Part shown: positions 1-9,437 of the stretch, in pieces
Layout of the letters: every line of letters starts with the position of its first letter
Position numbering within the stretch: position 1 is the first letter of the stretch
Source: Fragilaria crotonensis
Lineage: Eukaryota > Bacillariophyta > Fragilariophyceae > Fragilariales > Fragilariaceae
NCBI GenBank assembly: GCA_022925895.1
Contig: JAKSYS010000796.1
Coordinates: forward strand, 1 to 24,700
Direction of reading: 5' to 3'
DNA length: 24,700 nt
Translations under genes and position numbers: made by a program
The notes under the pieces: generated by a model
What the model saw: the letters and a program-made list of their open reading frames with translations, nothing else
Databases searched by the model: none
What the model was told of the DNA's origin: nothing

Positions 1-84
1 CGTTGGTGTTGTTCCTTATCGTTGTTATTGCATCATTGTTGTTGCAAAGGACTAGCTGACAATCATCTTTGATGAACTCTGAAC

Positions 85-435
85 CGACACCACCAGTTGC
101 AACGCTGCGATAGCCACTACCTGTCATACATCAGGAGTGATGGTTGCGCTTGCAATTTTGGTGTGGTGGAGTTTGTGCTCGCGATGAGGCACTGCCGAAC
201 CGACACCAGTTGCGCAATGCTGCGATAGCCACTACCTGTCATACATCAGGAGTGGTGGTTGCACTTGCAATTTTGGTGCGGTGGAGTTTGTGCTCGCGAC
301 AAGGTACTGCCAAACCGACACCAGTTGCGACGCTGCAATAGCCACTACCTGTCGTACATCAGGAGTGGTGGTTGCGCTTGCAATTTTGGTTCGGTGGTGG
401 AGTTTGCGCTTGTGACAAGGAACCGCTGAACCAAT
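85..435. repeat. Minisatellite, about 114-bp period, roughly three copies
   Basis: Successive copies share blocks such as GCCACTACCTGTC followed by ACATCAGGAGTG, then a TTGCAATTTTGGT block and a GAACCGACACCAGTTGC-like block. The GCCACTAC landmark begins near 113, 228 and 341, giving periods of 115 and 113 bp. Copies differ by point changes and small indels. Open frames that cross it on either strand are by-products of the repeat. Positions 1-84 hold a partial, GTT-rich lead-in. Confidence 0.8.
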
Positions 436-744
436 ACCAAGAAAAGCGATGTGGCGCCTGTGATTTTGCTTCGGAATTGAGGCCAATTTTGACGCCGTGT
501 AACGATACAGCTAGTTCTTTTCCGCTTCATTTCCCCAAATCCGAGTAACGACATTGCCCATATTGCTCAATCCGACGAGTAACAACTTTGCCCAAGAGTT
601 TGTCCCGTGTAGTTTCTGAAGGAGAACAAGTTGTGCCCTAATGTTGACAAATCTGTTTGGGAGGGAGAATGAAATGGAAATTCCTGGGAGGCTGTGACAA
701 CCGCAATGGGCATTGGGAACAATGACAGCAGCACTGATGCCACC
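436..744. other. Spacer between two minisatellites; nothing recognised
   Basis: I see no convincing gene, RNA or repeat here. Short minus-strand open frames run through it but have no recognisable protein motif and overlap the neighbouring repeats. Confidence 0.5.
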
Positions 745-1245
745 ATTTGCAAAATCCCTTGTTATCTTTCTGCACCATGTTTGCACAAACATTCGATATT
801 TTTTACATTGTTTGCAAAAACCCTTGTTATCTTTCTGCACCATGTTTGCACAAACCCTCGTTGTTTTTTACATCATTTGCAAAAACCCTTGTTATCTTTC
901 TGCACCATGTTTGCAAAAACCCTTGTTATATTTCTGCACCATGTTTGCACAAATCACCGTTATTTTTCACGAAGTTTGCAAAAACCCTTGTTATATTTCT
1001 GCACCATGTTTGCACAAACCCTTGTTATTTTTTACGAAGTTTGCAAAAACCCTCGTTATCTTTCTGCACCACCATGTTTGCACAAATCATTGTTATTTTT
1101 CACAAAGTTTGCAAAAACCCTCGTTATCTTTCTGCACCATGTTGCAAAAACCCTCATTATCTTTCCGCACCATGTTGCAAAAACCCTCGTTATCTTTCTG
1201 CACCATGTTAAGAAACCCTCGTTATCTTTCACCAGCATTAGTAAA
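745..1245. repeat. Minisatellite, about 31-34-bp period, about 15 degenerate copies
   Basis: The unit starts TTTGCAAAAACCCT, continues into TTGTTATCTTTCTGCACCATG, and recurs throughout. A second unit flavour (TTTGCACAAA...TTATTTTTCACGAAG) is interspersed and gives a higher-order alternation in the middle of the array. Towards the right end the unit shortens (ATGTTGCAAAAACCCTC). All three plus frames stay open over much of it, which is why long hypothetical proteins rich in CTMFAQTL-like repeats can be drawn here. I regard these as artefacts of the unit. Confidence 0.85.
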
Positions 1246-2752
1246 ACCTTTTTTGCTGTGGACCCAAATACATAACCAGCATGGCATAATGATACAGTTC
1301 CTTTGGTTGATGGCAATCAAGTGAATGCAGTCCATGCATTGGGCTGCTGTTTGCAAGTCCACTTGCCTGTCGGGTTTTGGTCCAATACTAGTCGGGTCAA
1401 GCCACACACATGTGGGATGTGTAAGCGCAGAAGTTGTTCCATCGCAAAATGGTGATTGATGACAGTCAGCAGTTGGTATCGTTTATCTCTGTTTGCATTG
1501 CATATTGATACCGAGTCGCATCGTAACACCTTGTTTTCTGAAACGTCTTCATGTTAGTCAGAGGCTGGGGATGCAATGTTGTCCCAATCAGTGTCAAAAA
1601 CAAGGCTACCATTTTTTTCCAGCAGCGCAGGAACAAGCACGTTGACCATTCCCACATGCAACATTCGACCAAAATATCCCCCCATCATAGTGAGGCTGCC
1701 AACAGTCTGTGATCCTCCACAGCTCTCCGCAACCTGCCCAACAACACGTGAAACCAATCTTGTCCAAGCAAGTAGTTGATGGCTGGTCTGAGTGGCCTTT
1801 TGCCCTCCTTAAAATCACTTCCCCACTAGGTTTAGGATACAAGAATAGTTCAGAACCGTCAATGTGCTTCAGATTAGCTAGCACACAAAAATGGACAATT
1901 GGGAACATCCATAGCCTTCTGCAAAGACCTCATTACCTTGTCTGCCTGGCTTGCCTGTAATGGTGCATGCTGGTGATGTTGTAATCCCTTCACTGGGCCA
2001 ATCCCGGTGAATCCTGATACACACTATGATGTCAAGGAAGTACCAGAAGAAATTTAATTCAACCACTTCAGAAGAATAGGTGTGTTGCCGACAGATCTGA
2101 CAATTATCGGCTGAGTTGCTTGAATCTATTGAAGCATACATTGCTGTGTATGAATATGAATTCAAATTTGAATTGTCAGAGGGCAGAGCCGGCGACAAAT
2201 TGAGTTGGAAGAAAAAACCAAAAATCAAAAGTGAAATTCCTATTGTGAATAGCTTTCACGTGGAGCTAAATTTTCTAGAGGGGGTCCTAAGTAGCATGTC
2301 GTATGGTGACAAAATTGGAGTGCCATTTAATCGGATCCCGTATGTTTTCTCCTGCAACGTTTCTTGACATGGTCCATCACCTCATCTGTCGTCGTTGATT
2401 GTGTGTCCATCGTATCGCGACCTCTCAAAACTTCTTGCGTTCACCATGAACGGTGACATGCTCGGTGAAGCCTCACAGCTAGTAACAGTAGAACAAGCAG
2501 CGGAACCACAACGCGCACGTTTCTTTAACTCTTCTTCTAAAATCTAAAGGTGCTCGAACAAGTTCTTTCCTTTTTCACACCCCGTTAGCAGAACCCAATC
2601 AAAACACTGTTACATTTATTGTTGTTAAAGTCTACTTCTACTAGTAGTCTCTAGACCCCTCTTGATATGTTTGCCAGGGGCGGCAGATTCAATCGGCCGA
2701 CAAAACATTGTCGAAAACATCGTCGTCGTCGAATTTGCGTAGTTTGCAATTG
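1246..2752. other. Gene-poor stretch, possibly degenerate minus-strand coding remnants
   Basis: No intact gene is recognised in these 1.5 kb. On the minus strand, overlapping open frames (about 2228-1878, 1908-1606, 1757-1554, 1529-1317) read like pieces of one protein broken by frameshifts, for example a stretch reading LVPALLEKNGSLVFDTDWDN around 1640-1570. I cannot assign a family. The last 110 bp (about 2640-2752) flank the MULE directly and may belong to the retrotransposon disrupted on the other side, but I could not confirm this from motifs. Confidence 0.3.
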
Positions 2753-2761
2753 AGTTGAAGG
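2753..2761. repeat. MULE target-site duplication, left copy (AGTTGAAGG)
   Basis: The nine bases AGTTGAAGG immediately precede the left inverted repeat and are repeated exactly at 11024-11032 right after the right inverted repeat. A 9-bp duplication is typical of Mutator-like elements (8-11 bp) and fixes the element boundaries. Confidence 0.93.
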
Positions 2762-2836
2762 GGGAATGCCTAATGCGCTAACGATTAATGCGCTAACTAA
2801 AGCTCTAACCCAATCCGAATCCACTGCGACGTCATC
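2762..2836 (+). repeat. MULE left terminal inverted repeat (75 bp)
   Basis: This runs from GGGAATGCCTAATGCGC to ...GCGACGTCATC. It matches the reverse complement of 10950-11023 with only a few substitutions and a one-base indel. The motif TAATGCGCTAA occurs twice within the repeat, a plausible pair of transposase contact sites. Similarity stops sharply after the GACGTCATC end. Confidence 0.93.
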
Positions 2837-3063
2837 GGGGAAAGGGGCCGAAATAGTCATCGGAGGTGATAGAGATCATATACATGCATGAGAATCTGTA
2901 TTCAAATTGCACGCCGGCATTGCAACAGTACTAACGTTTTCAACGTCCGCGCCAAACTTTGAAATCGCATTGTAGTGAAATAGTACTCCATGCACAGCGG
3001 ATTCTTAACATTCTACAACCCTCACTATTCCTATCTTGCTTCACTTCTCAACAGCCGCCAGCC

Positions 3064-3438
3064 ATGGATAGCACTACCACAGAGGAACATGAAAGCATGT
3101 TAACTGCTAGCAATGACATCTTCTACTCCCATGCAGAGAAGGAGAATTTGATTCACATTAAGGAGGAATTTGATGGAGAGTTTCCTGTCGGAACTGTGTT
3201 CACATCACGAAGGCACCTCATTGATGCAATGCGCAGAAAGGCAACAAAGTTTGGTTTCTTTATAGTTGACCACGGTATGGCTGCTTGTTGCTCTGAGACA
3301 ACTTCAAGGGATGCCCAGAATGCACGAAAACAGATAGCTCGGGAGTTGGTTGCTCAGGAAAGTGGCAAAACCTACATGCCAAAAAATCTGCAAGATCAAA
3401 ATGTGGGTGTGATTTCAAGGTTAACTTTACTCGAATGA
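3064..3438 (+). pseudogene. MULE transposase, N-terminal segment (frame 1)
   Basis: The start codon at 3064 is the first ATG giving an acidic N-terminus (MDSTTTEEHESM) and lies in a fair context (GCCATGG). The segment reads through a FAR1/MULE-like DNA-binding region (GEFPVGTVFTSRRHLIDAMRRKA...FGFFIVDHG). The true frame seems to change near 3297-3303: beyond that point the next frame is richer in cysteines (GCPEC, then KCGCDFKVNFTRM) and runs without a stop into the catalytic core, while this frame drifts and stops at 3438. The change is either a one-base deletion, a two-base insertion, or a splice I cannot see. The family role would be recognition of the transposon ends. Confidence 0.65.
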
Positions 3439-5228
3439 AGGGCAGTGAACAGGGAGGAGTTCGAATTTCGCACGTGCAATTCATGCATGGAAAGGGGTGC
3501 AAGCCTTCTGGAGAGCAATTTAAGGCTGCATGGCATAGCGGTGGACATGCATCGCGGCATCTGGCCCGCAAGCAGAATCTGAAGCTGCACACAATCGTCC
3601 AGCTACTGGCTAGTGAACAGAGGCCAAGTGCCAGAATGATGAGAGGCTTGCTTAGTGATATGTTGCCAAAAGATTTTGACATTTCCAGCAAATTCATCAA
3701 CAACGTGAAGACCAAGGTAAAGTTGAAGCTCACAAATGGAGACTTTGATCTTCTCCTTGCAGAAGGTACAGTCTCGGAGGGAGAGGCAGAGTTCATATTA
3801 AGTCCATGTGATAATCTACCTTCGGAATACCTGTCTATTGCTCAAGAGATTGCAAATGAGACGCTGAAAGAAGCACTCTCTGACCCAGGAAGTATGTGCC
3901 TGGTAGTTCAATACCTCTGCCGATTACACCAAGAGGATCCATCATTTCTATTTGACATCCAACGTGATGAAAATGATACCATGGTTGGAATTTGCTGGCA
4001 AACAGCCACGATGAGGTTTGACTGGGACACCTGTGCCTCGTCAATTGCACTTGATGGCATGAAGCGACAGCTTAACAACTTCTGTTACCCTTACATTGCT
4101 GTCACTGGTATTGACGGATATGGTCAGATGGTTGTGTGTGCAGAAGCAATTGTTATATCTGAGCAGATCGAGGCTTATGCATGGCTCCTTCGATGTTGCA
4201 GTACCTTTTCATGCAAGCGAAAGCTAGATGGTATCCATGTTGTGTTTGGTGATGGACTTGTCACTTGCAATAGCCTGCTCACATCTCTTGGCATTCAAGA
4301 CTCATGCTCCCTCCTTGACGACGTGCACCATCTTTTGTCTCCTGAGTGTGGTACATGGTATAAACAATTTGGAGTTAGCCGATGGAACCATTATGGCGGA
4401 TTGCTGAGAGCCTTGGTTTTTGAGTCATACTCCTTAGAGGCGTATGAGACAATACGGTCCAAGATTCTCACAATGATGGATTGTCGTGATGAGCCTCAAA
4501 GCCTCCGTAACTATTTCAACAACTTCATCCACGATGCAAGAAAACGATTTGCTCGGTATGCTGTTCATGCAACTCCATGTAATGAAGACCGTCTTGGATC
4601 TTCCATTGCAGAGGCTAATCATGCATCTTATGTAGCTCGCATTGGGGGTGGCAGCTGGGACGATCCTGTCACACAGGTAAAGGACTGTATCCTTTGCATG
4701 CAAGAGCTGTCAAATAAGAGGGCAAGTATTCGGGATCAGTACAGGCGACAGAGTGCAGCACGCAGTCACACTACATGTGACAAAACACTTGCTCTTATGC
4801 TTGTCAAACTGTCAACACGTGGATACTTGATCTGTGAAGAAGAATACAAGAAATCTTCAGAGTACTACTGTTCACTGCTGAGTGATAGCAGCGAACAAAA
4901 AGAAGTCCGAAGGAGAGGAGGAGAGTCATCCCGCAATGCTCGCCTTACCAATGGCAAGACGTGCTCATGCCGTGTCTATATTGCGTACCAGGTTCAATGT
5001 CGACACCTCTTCTCATTTCACAACGGAGAATTCAAGCTTTGGCTTGTCGATTCCAAGTTCCATGCCCATCCACTGTCAGCTTCCCCCCAAATCCAGATTA
5101 CACCGCTGTCCTGTCAGCATGGTGTGTCACCAGGGACCCTTATGTTGGTAGTCTTGGCGATGCATTGTTTTGTCAGCAGTCGGCAGCGTTGTCGAGCCCA
5201 GCTCCGCCAAGACAACCAAGCCCACTGA
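3300..5228 (+). pseudogene. MULE transposase, DDE catalytic core and SWIM zinc finger
   Basis: This open frame is continuous from about 3297 to 5228. After a Cys-rich DNA-binding stretch comes the MULE fold. Counting from the Met at 3435, the catalytic acids are D207 (in ALDGMKRQ), D273 (VVFGDG) and E393 (SSIAEANHAS), with the family's C-x-n-H after the second Asp (CSLLDDVHH). A SWIM finger follows as C510-x-C512-x9-C522-x-H524 (CSCRVYIAYQVQCRH). These are the hallmarks of Mutator/FAR1-type transposases, which cut and rejoin element ends in the nucleus. The catalytic residues are intact. The reading frame is lost just after the SWIM finger at a run of six C's near 5083-5088, where the remaining protein moves to another frame. 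Confidence 0.88.
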
Positions 5229-6322
5229 CCGAGGAAGATGGGTGGGAAGACAATGATCCTCCACAAGATAGTGATGCTGGAGAAGGAGATGTTATGTGCG
5301 TTAGCACGGATTCCAACCAGGAGAGTTCTCAGCAAGAATGCATTTCCAATACCACAACTTCAGTACTACGCAGCAGCACAAAGAGGAATGTGACTTTTCG
5401 TGATTTCACGGATGTTGCAAACAGTGTTGCCAACCTTGCACTAAGTCTTCCGAAAGAAGACTCAAGAATGGAATGCCTAGGTATCTTGGTTCGGATGAGA
5501 GATGCTTTGAGTCTATCCGCCAGTGGTCACCAGGCATCTGTTCCACTGATGGGATTCATGTCCTCCGCTGAAGAATTCTTGGGTGCATTTGGGACAAATG
5601 CAGATTCTCGGAGAGAAGGAGTCTTTGCTGATCACGGAAACAGCAACTTTGAGATGCAGCGACACAATATAGGTAAGGTGAGGCAAAGGCGACTTACATC
5701 AATGAACGAGAGGAATGCTCTCGGAGGAAAACGCAGGAGGCCATTGCTGACGGAGGTCTCTCAAAACCTTCACTTAACCGATGCGCGTGTCAGGCCAGCA
5801 CAATGTTCATATTGCGGTTCCTGTCAGCACACAATAAAACGGTGCTCAGTGATGGACAAGGTAGCATTTGTTGGAAAGAAGAATAGCGCCCCGTGGAACC
5901 AATGGTATCGAACCTTGGGGAATCCAAGTCACCACGATGTAGTATTGCCCACTGCAGGATGCGCCTTGTTGATGAATCGCGAGCTCCAGCAAGACATCCC
6001 ACCTCCCTCCCAGATTATTTGCCATCTGTCCGTCAAGGCAGTCTTCTATTCCTCTGAGGCCGTGGAATTTATGTCTCGACCCACCAGCAAGTACAGATCC
6101 AACACAAACATGCAGATCCCATCTCCCGACAACAACATTGTGGAACTCCAGCTCATTGAGCGTGGTGGAAACTTGGTTATAAGACAATATGATACTGCTA
6201 GCAGGATTGAAAGGGAGGTTACCACCACTTTTTATACACATGCGAAGGCAGTTCAGAAATGGATGGAGAAAGCGTCAAGTAATTCTCACTTGTTTGTGTA
6301 TGTCAAAGCAAAGGAAACATAA
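5085..6322 (+). pseudogene. MULE transposase, C-terminal segment with CCHC zinc knuckle
   Basis: This is the downstream continuation of the transposase in a third frame, open to the stop at 6320-6322 (the frame is open back to about 4961, but the protein probably joins at the C-run near 5085). It has an acidic low-complexity linker (EEDGWEDNDPPQDSDAGEGD), a basic stretch, then a CX2CX4HX4C knuckle at 5804-5845 (CSYCGSCQHTIKRC). A roughly 150-residue C-terminal domain follows that I do not recognise (from WNQWYRTLGNP to YVKAKET). The knuckle probably binds nucleic acid. A single missing C in the homopolymer would explain the frame change, so sequencing or assembly error is a serious alternative to mutation. 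Confidence 0.75.
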
Positions 6323-6348
6323 CAAGGCAAGGTACTCCAACAGACGCA
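6323..6348. other. 26-bp gap between convergent stop codons
   Basis: The transposase stop (6320-6322, plus) and the passenger stop (6349-6351, minus) are tail to tail. Any 3' UTR of either gene must run into the coding sequence of the other. Confidence 0.8.
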
Positions 6349-8202
6349 CTACAACGCGCCATCAGAAATGCCGTTGTCGTGACTTCCATCACCATCACTG
6401 TCATCCTCTTCTTCTGTTTCTGAATCTTCAATAAAAGTACTAGCAGAACAATCATCATCGTCACGAATGGGTGAATCAATTGACGTCACCACCTTGCAAT
6501 TCCCACCAATCATCACCACATTAGAAACTGCTGAGGCACCATCAGGTACAGCACCACTTCCCAAACTCGACTTTCGTTCCTTCTTCCCCTGTGCATCGAG
6601 CATGCCATATTTGATAACTTTCGTCTTTGCCGCGAAGAATGTACCAAAAACGTTACCTCCATGACGACTCATCACAGAGGTACAGTGTCGGATCAGGCGT
6701 CCGTCCCAGCTGATGAGCACTCCGTGAGTCAACTTAATTGCAATTCCGTAGTATTCCCTCTCAGAATCTGGAAATGTGCCGTTCATGTTAGGCAAAACAA
6801 AATACCAACTTCTGGTTGTTCCAGGTCTTTCTTCAGTCCAAATGCTGAAGCCTTGGCTTGCGTCGTTGACATCGTAATGAGAAGAATTGGACAAATTGAC
6901 ACTCAAATCCATGCTATGTGTCACATAACACAGATTACCATCACCCTCCATTCCCTTCAGAGCCGTCATAGAAGCATCATTTTCCAAATCCTGAGCTACC
7001 CTCAGCACACCAGGGATAGTGACCGAAGCCAGTTTCGACGATGCCACAACTGCCTTTGACAGAAGGCGGATAGACGATGCATCCGAGGAGGCACGGTATG
7101 GAACCTTGTTTCCAGATGTGTTGATGCGTGTACCAATTGGATGCATTTGGCCCATGTCGCCCTTTCCAGCTCTCGCACTACCATTGTTTTTTTGTCTAAC
7201 CGCATTGCAATGATTGTTGATGTCTTGCAAAAGCGCACCACAACCTTCACCAACAACACTAGGCAGGTAACGGATCTGAACCACCGAGTGGCGGCGCAAT
7301 GCCAGCTTTTGGCTGGAGTGCCGAATGTGCACTTCAACAAGCAAGTCCATCTCTGCACACCTTGTGGGGTCAATTACGAAAGTAGTCTTCGGATCGATAC
7401 TCTTGTGCAGGAACCCTCTGGCATAGTGACGACAACCACGTCGTGCCAAATTCGATGTGCAGTATGCTCGTCTGTACAATCCAGTCAGGCGATTACAGTC
7501 AAACCGCGTAGACAAATCCTCACCATCAACAAAATCAGGAGGGAGTGCAGGACCGTCCTCGTCCGTAATCTGATACGTCTTGTGAACGCATTTCTCTGTC
7601 AGCCTAGGCGTCAATCCTGCAATACCGCAATTGGGTGGGAGTAGATTCAATTCTGATCGCCGCACACTCCATTTCCAAACAGGACAATCTCCATCAGCAA
7701 TCCTCGCAACATAAGATCCTTCACAAAACCAATTATCAACAGTGCTCTTCGTATTGTAACGTAATCTTAACCAGTTGATGTCCATGGGAATATGAGAGTT
7801 CTGGACACCTGCGCTTTCTTTCCTTCTTTCCCGGTGGCAGTAGAATACACCAGCTTCGGGAATGACGACAACACAGGCACGGTAGAAGTTGTCATCCGGC
7901 AACTTCATCGGACTTAAACCCACACAATTTTGCTCTCGATCCTTGTCAGCAGATCCCATGCCAACGGATGCGTCAGTAGGTCCAGCAGGTATCGCTTTCC
8001 CACGTAATGCTTTATGATGAAGATCAACGTAGGTATACATCTTCACCGGGGTGTCGAGAAGTATTGCTGTCTTCCTTCGCCTTGCCCTGCGGATCCTGAT
8101 GGTTCGTGCAAGAACACAATCCATGACAACAATGTCCAAATCCGATTTGCTCCTCCCACCAGATGTATCATATATATGAGCAGGAGAATGGCACTTTGTC
8201 AC
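6349..8202 (-). CDS. MULE passenger protein, main open frame; possible 2-oxoglutarate/Fe(II) dioxygenase-like domain
   Basis: This minus-strand frame of about 617 codons is uninterrupted. The first codon of the open stretch is GTG; the first ATG lies at 8124-8122 (MDCVLARTIRIRRARRR). Numbering from 8202, residues 442-444 read H-Y-D within SHYDVNDASQGFSIW. About 60 residues later ISWDGRLIRHCTSV supplies H506, followed by R513. An HxD, a distal His after a hydrophobic-Gly-hydrophobic-Trp-Asp-Gly strand and a nearby Arg is the pattern of the double-stranded beta-helix 2OG-Fe(II) oxygenases, which include the TET/JBP, AlkB and prolyl-hydroxylase families. The N-terminal half has scattered Cys/His and a WFCEGSYVARIADGDCPVWKW stretch; the C-terminus is an acidic tail (DSETEEEDDSDGDG). 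It sits inside the MULE, convergent with the transposase. The oxygenase assignment is inference; an unrelated fold is quite possible. Confidence 0.55.
   Translation of the reverse strand: MTKCHSPAHIYDTSGGRSKSDLDIVVMDCVLARTIRIRRARRRKTAILLDTPVKMYTYVDLHHKALRGKAIPAGPTDASVGMGSADKDREQNCVGLSPMKLPDDNFYRACVVVIPEAGVFYCHRERRKESAGVQNSHIPMDINWLRLRYNTKSTVDNWFCEGSYVARIADGDCPVWKWSVRRSELNLLPPNCGIAGLTPRLTEKCVHKTYQITDEDGPALPPDFVDGEDLSTRFDCNRLTGLYRRAYCTSNLARRGCRHYARGFLHKSIDPKTTFVIDPTRCAEMDLLVEVHIRHSSQKLALRRHSVVQIRYLPSVVGEGCGALLQDINNHCNAVRQKNNGSARAGKGDMGQMHPIGTRINTSGNKVPYRASSDASSIRLLSKAVVASSKLASVTIPGVLRVAQDLENDASMTALKGMEGDGNLCYVTHSMDLSVNLSNSSHYDVNDASQGFSIWTEERPGTTRSWYFVLPNMNGTFPDSEREYYGIAIKLTHGVLISWDGRLIRHCTSVMSRHGGNVFGTFFAAKTKVIKYGMLDAQGKKERKSSLGSGAVPDGASAVSNVVMIGGNCKVVTSIDSPIRDDDDCSASTFIEDSETEEEDDSDGDGSHDNGISDGAL
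6430..6435 (+). other. Candidate polyadenylation signal AATAAA for the transposase
   Basis: A canonical AATAAA lies 108 bp after the transposase stop, inside the antisense of the passenger gene's 3' end. If it is used, the two transcripts overlap by more than 100 nt. Short motifs occur by chance, so this is tentative. Confidence 0.3.
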
Positions 8203-9282
8203 TGAGACATGCTACGAACCGAAAGTGCGCTCAAGGGCCGATGTGATCCAATCAACTGGGGTCTTCATGATCTTCTCTCGTACTCAATAATCGGCGCAAG
8301 TGTCTTTGGCTTTGTTCCCTTTTTTGGAGGGGGTGGTACAAATGAATTGAACTCCTCGAGGAATGTGGCAACAGCATGCAATGGAAGGCTCTTTGCAATA
8401 ACACCTGCTACCTAGGCATGTGTTGCGAACGAGCGGGATGGATGATCACGAAGAAGGCCTGCAATTGATTCTTTGTTTTCCCATGCCGCCATCCTGTCTG
8501 CCTGACGGCTCTTGCGCGTGGTTGCGCCTTTCTGTCCCTCTGTTGTACAAGTCGGCGAAGTCTCAATATCAGTTTCCACCCAACCAGGGACCTCATGACA
8601 AACAACACGAGGGCAATCCAATCCAGCTCCAATTATACTTCTAGCCAACTCCCCTGGAAGTGTCCGTCCAAACGGCCCACTCACGCGGATACGACGAGGC
8701 TCCAGCGATTTGTGATGGTTGCCTTTCTTGTTGTAGGTCTTCCTTGCATCAATATGGGTCTTGTTCCATTTGGCAACTGTCAGCTTCTTTGCCTTGTTGA
8801 TAGACAGGGGACCAACACCCCCCCGTGAGAATTCTCCAGATGACGCCATGCCAACACTCCCCCCATACATCGGTCGTCCACAATTACTAGAAGATGTGAG
8901 CAGCTCCGATGAGGCAGAACTATGGAACTTCTTCATTCAAGGGATGCGTGCCTCCAAATCTGGACATTGCTCACATTCAAGACCCAGTTCTCCCGTCACA
9001 GATTTTCCTGAAAACGACATGCACGTTGGTCCCCTGCACATACTAGGCTGAGGTTTGCCAGTAGTTGCTATGCCCAGCTCCAATGAGGTAGCACAGCGGA
9101 ACTTCTTCTTTCGAGGGATCCTCTGTTCCAATCACCCCTGGCAATCCAGTGCATTGATACGTTGGGTGCTGCGTTTGCCAACAATAGCTACACCTGGTCC
9201 TCGCGCCAGAGATTTCCAGATGACAGCATGCGAGCACTCTCATCATGCTGTCGTTTACATGTCCCTTTGGGCATATCATCAA
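8203..9282 (-). pseudogene. Decayed 5' part of the passenger gene, with a CCHC zinc knuckle
   Basis: Read leftwards, the frame shared by 9131-8940 and 8936-8415 is protein-like (RIRVSGPFGRTLPGELARSI) but broken by TGA at 8937-8939 and TAG at 8412-8414. It then continues (AKSLPLHAVATFLEEFN) to a TGA at 8265-8267. At that point the neighbouring frame takes over (KIMKTPVDWITSALERTFGS) and meets a TAG at 8212-8214 just before the long 8202-6349 frame. Upstream, 9192-9151 encodes CSYCWQTQHPTYQC, a CX2CX4HX4C knuckle of the same spacing as the transposase knuckle. Segments 8905-8960 and 9079-9131 are diverged direct repeats of each other. Introns could explain part of this, but two in-frame stops within otherwise good coding sequence argue for decay. 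Confidence 0.5.
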
Positions 9283-9437
9283 ATTGTGTACTATCAGGAG
9301 AATGAATGGATTGGGAATCGGACCTCAAAATGCAATCGGAAGGTGATAAGTCAAAAGGAGATGAGGGCCCTTTGGGAATGGCAAACTCTTCCCGGAGTGT
9401 GCCATCACACACAAATCTCAAGTTATCAGGAAGTGAG

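Noticed and set aside
745..1245. CRISPR-like alternating repeats
   Set aside because: There are no unique equal-length spacers between conserved repeats, no cas genes, and the context is eukaryotic. It is an ordinary minisatellite.
694..1324. Overlapping long plus-strand open frames encoding Cys/Phe/His-rich repeats
   Set aside because: All three frames stay open because the underlying 33-bp repeat lacks stops. No start context or motif supports a gene.
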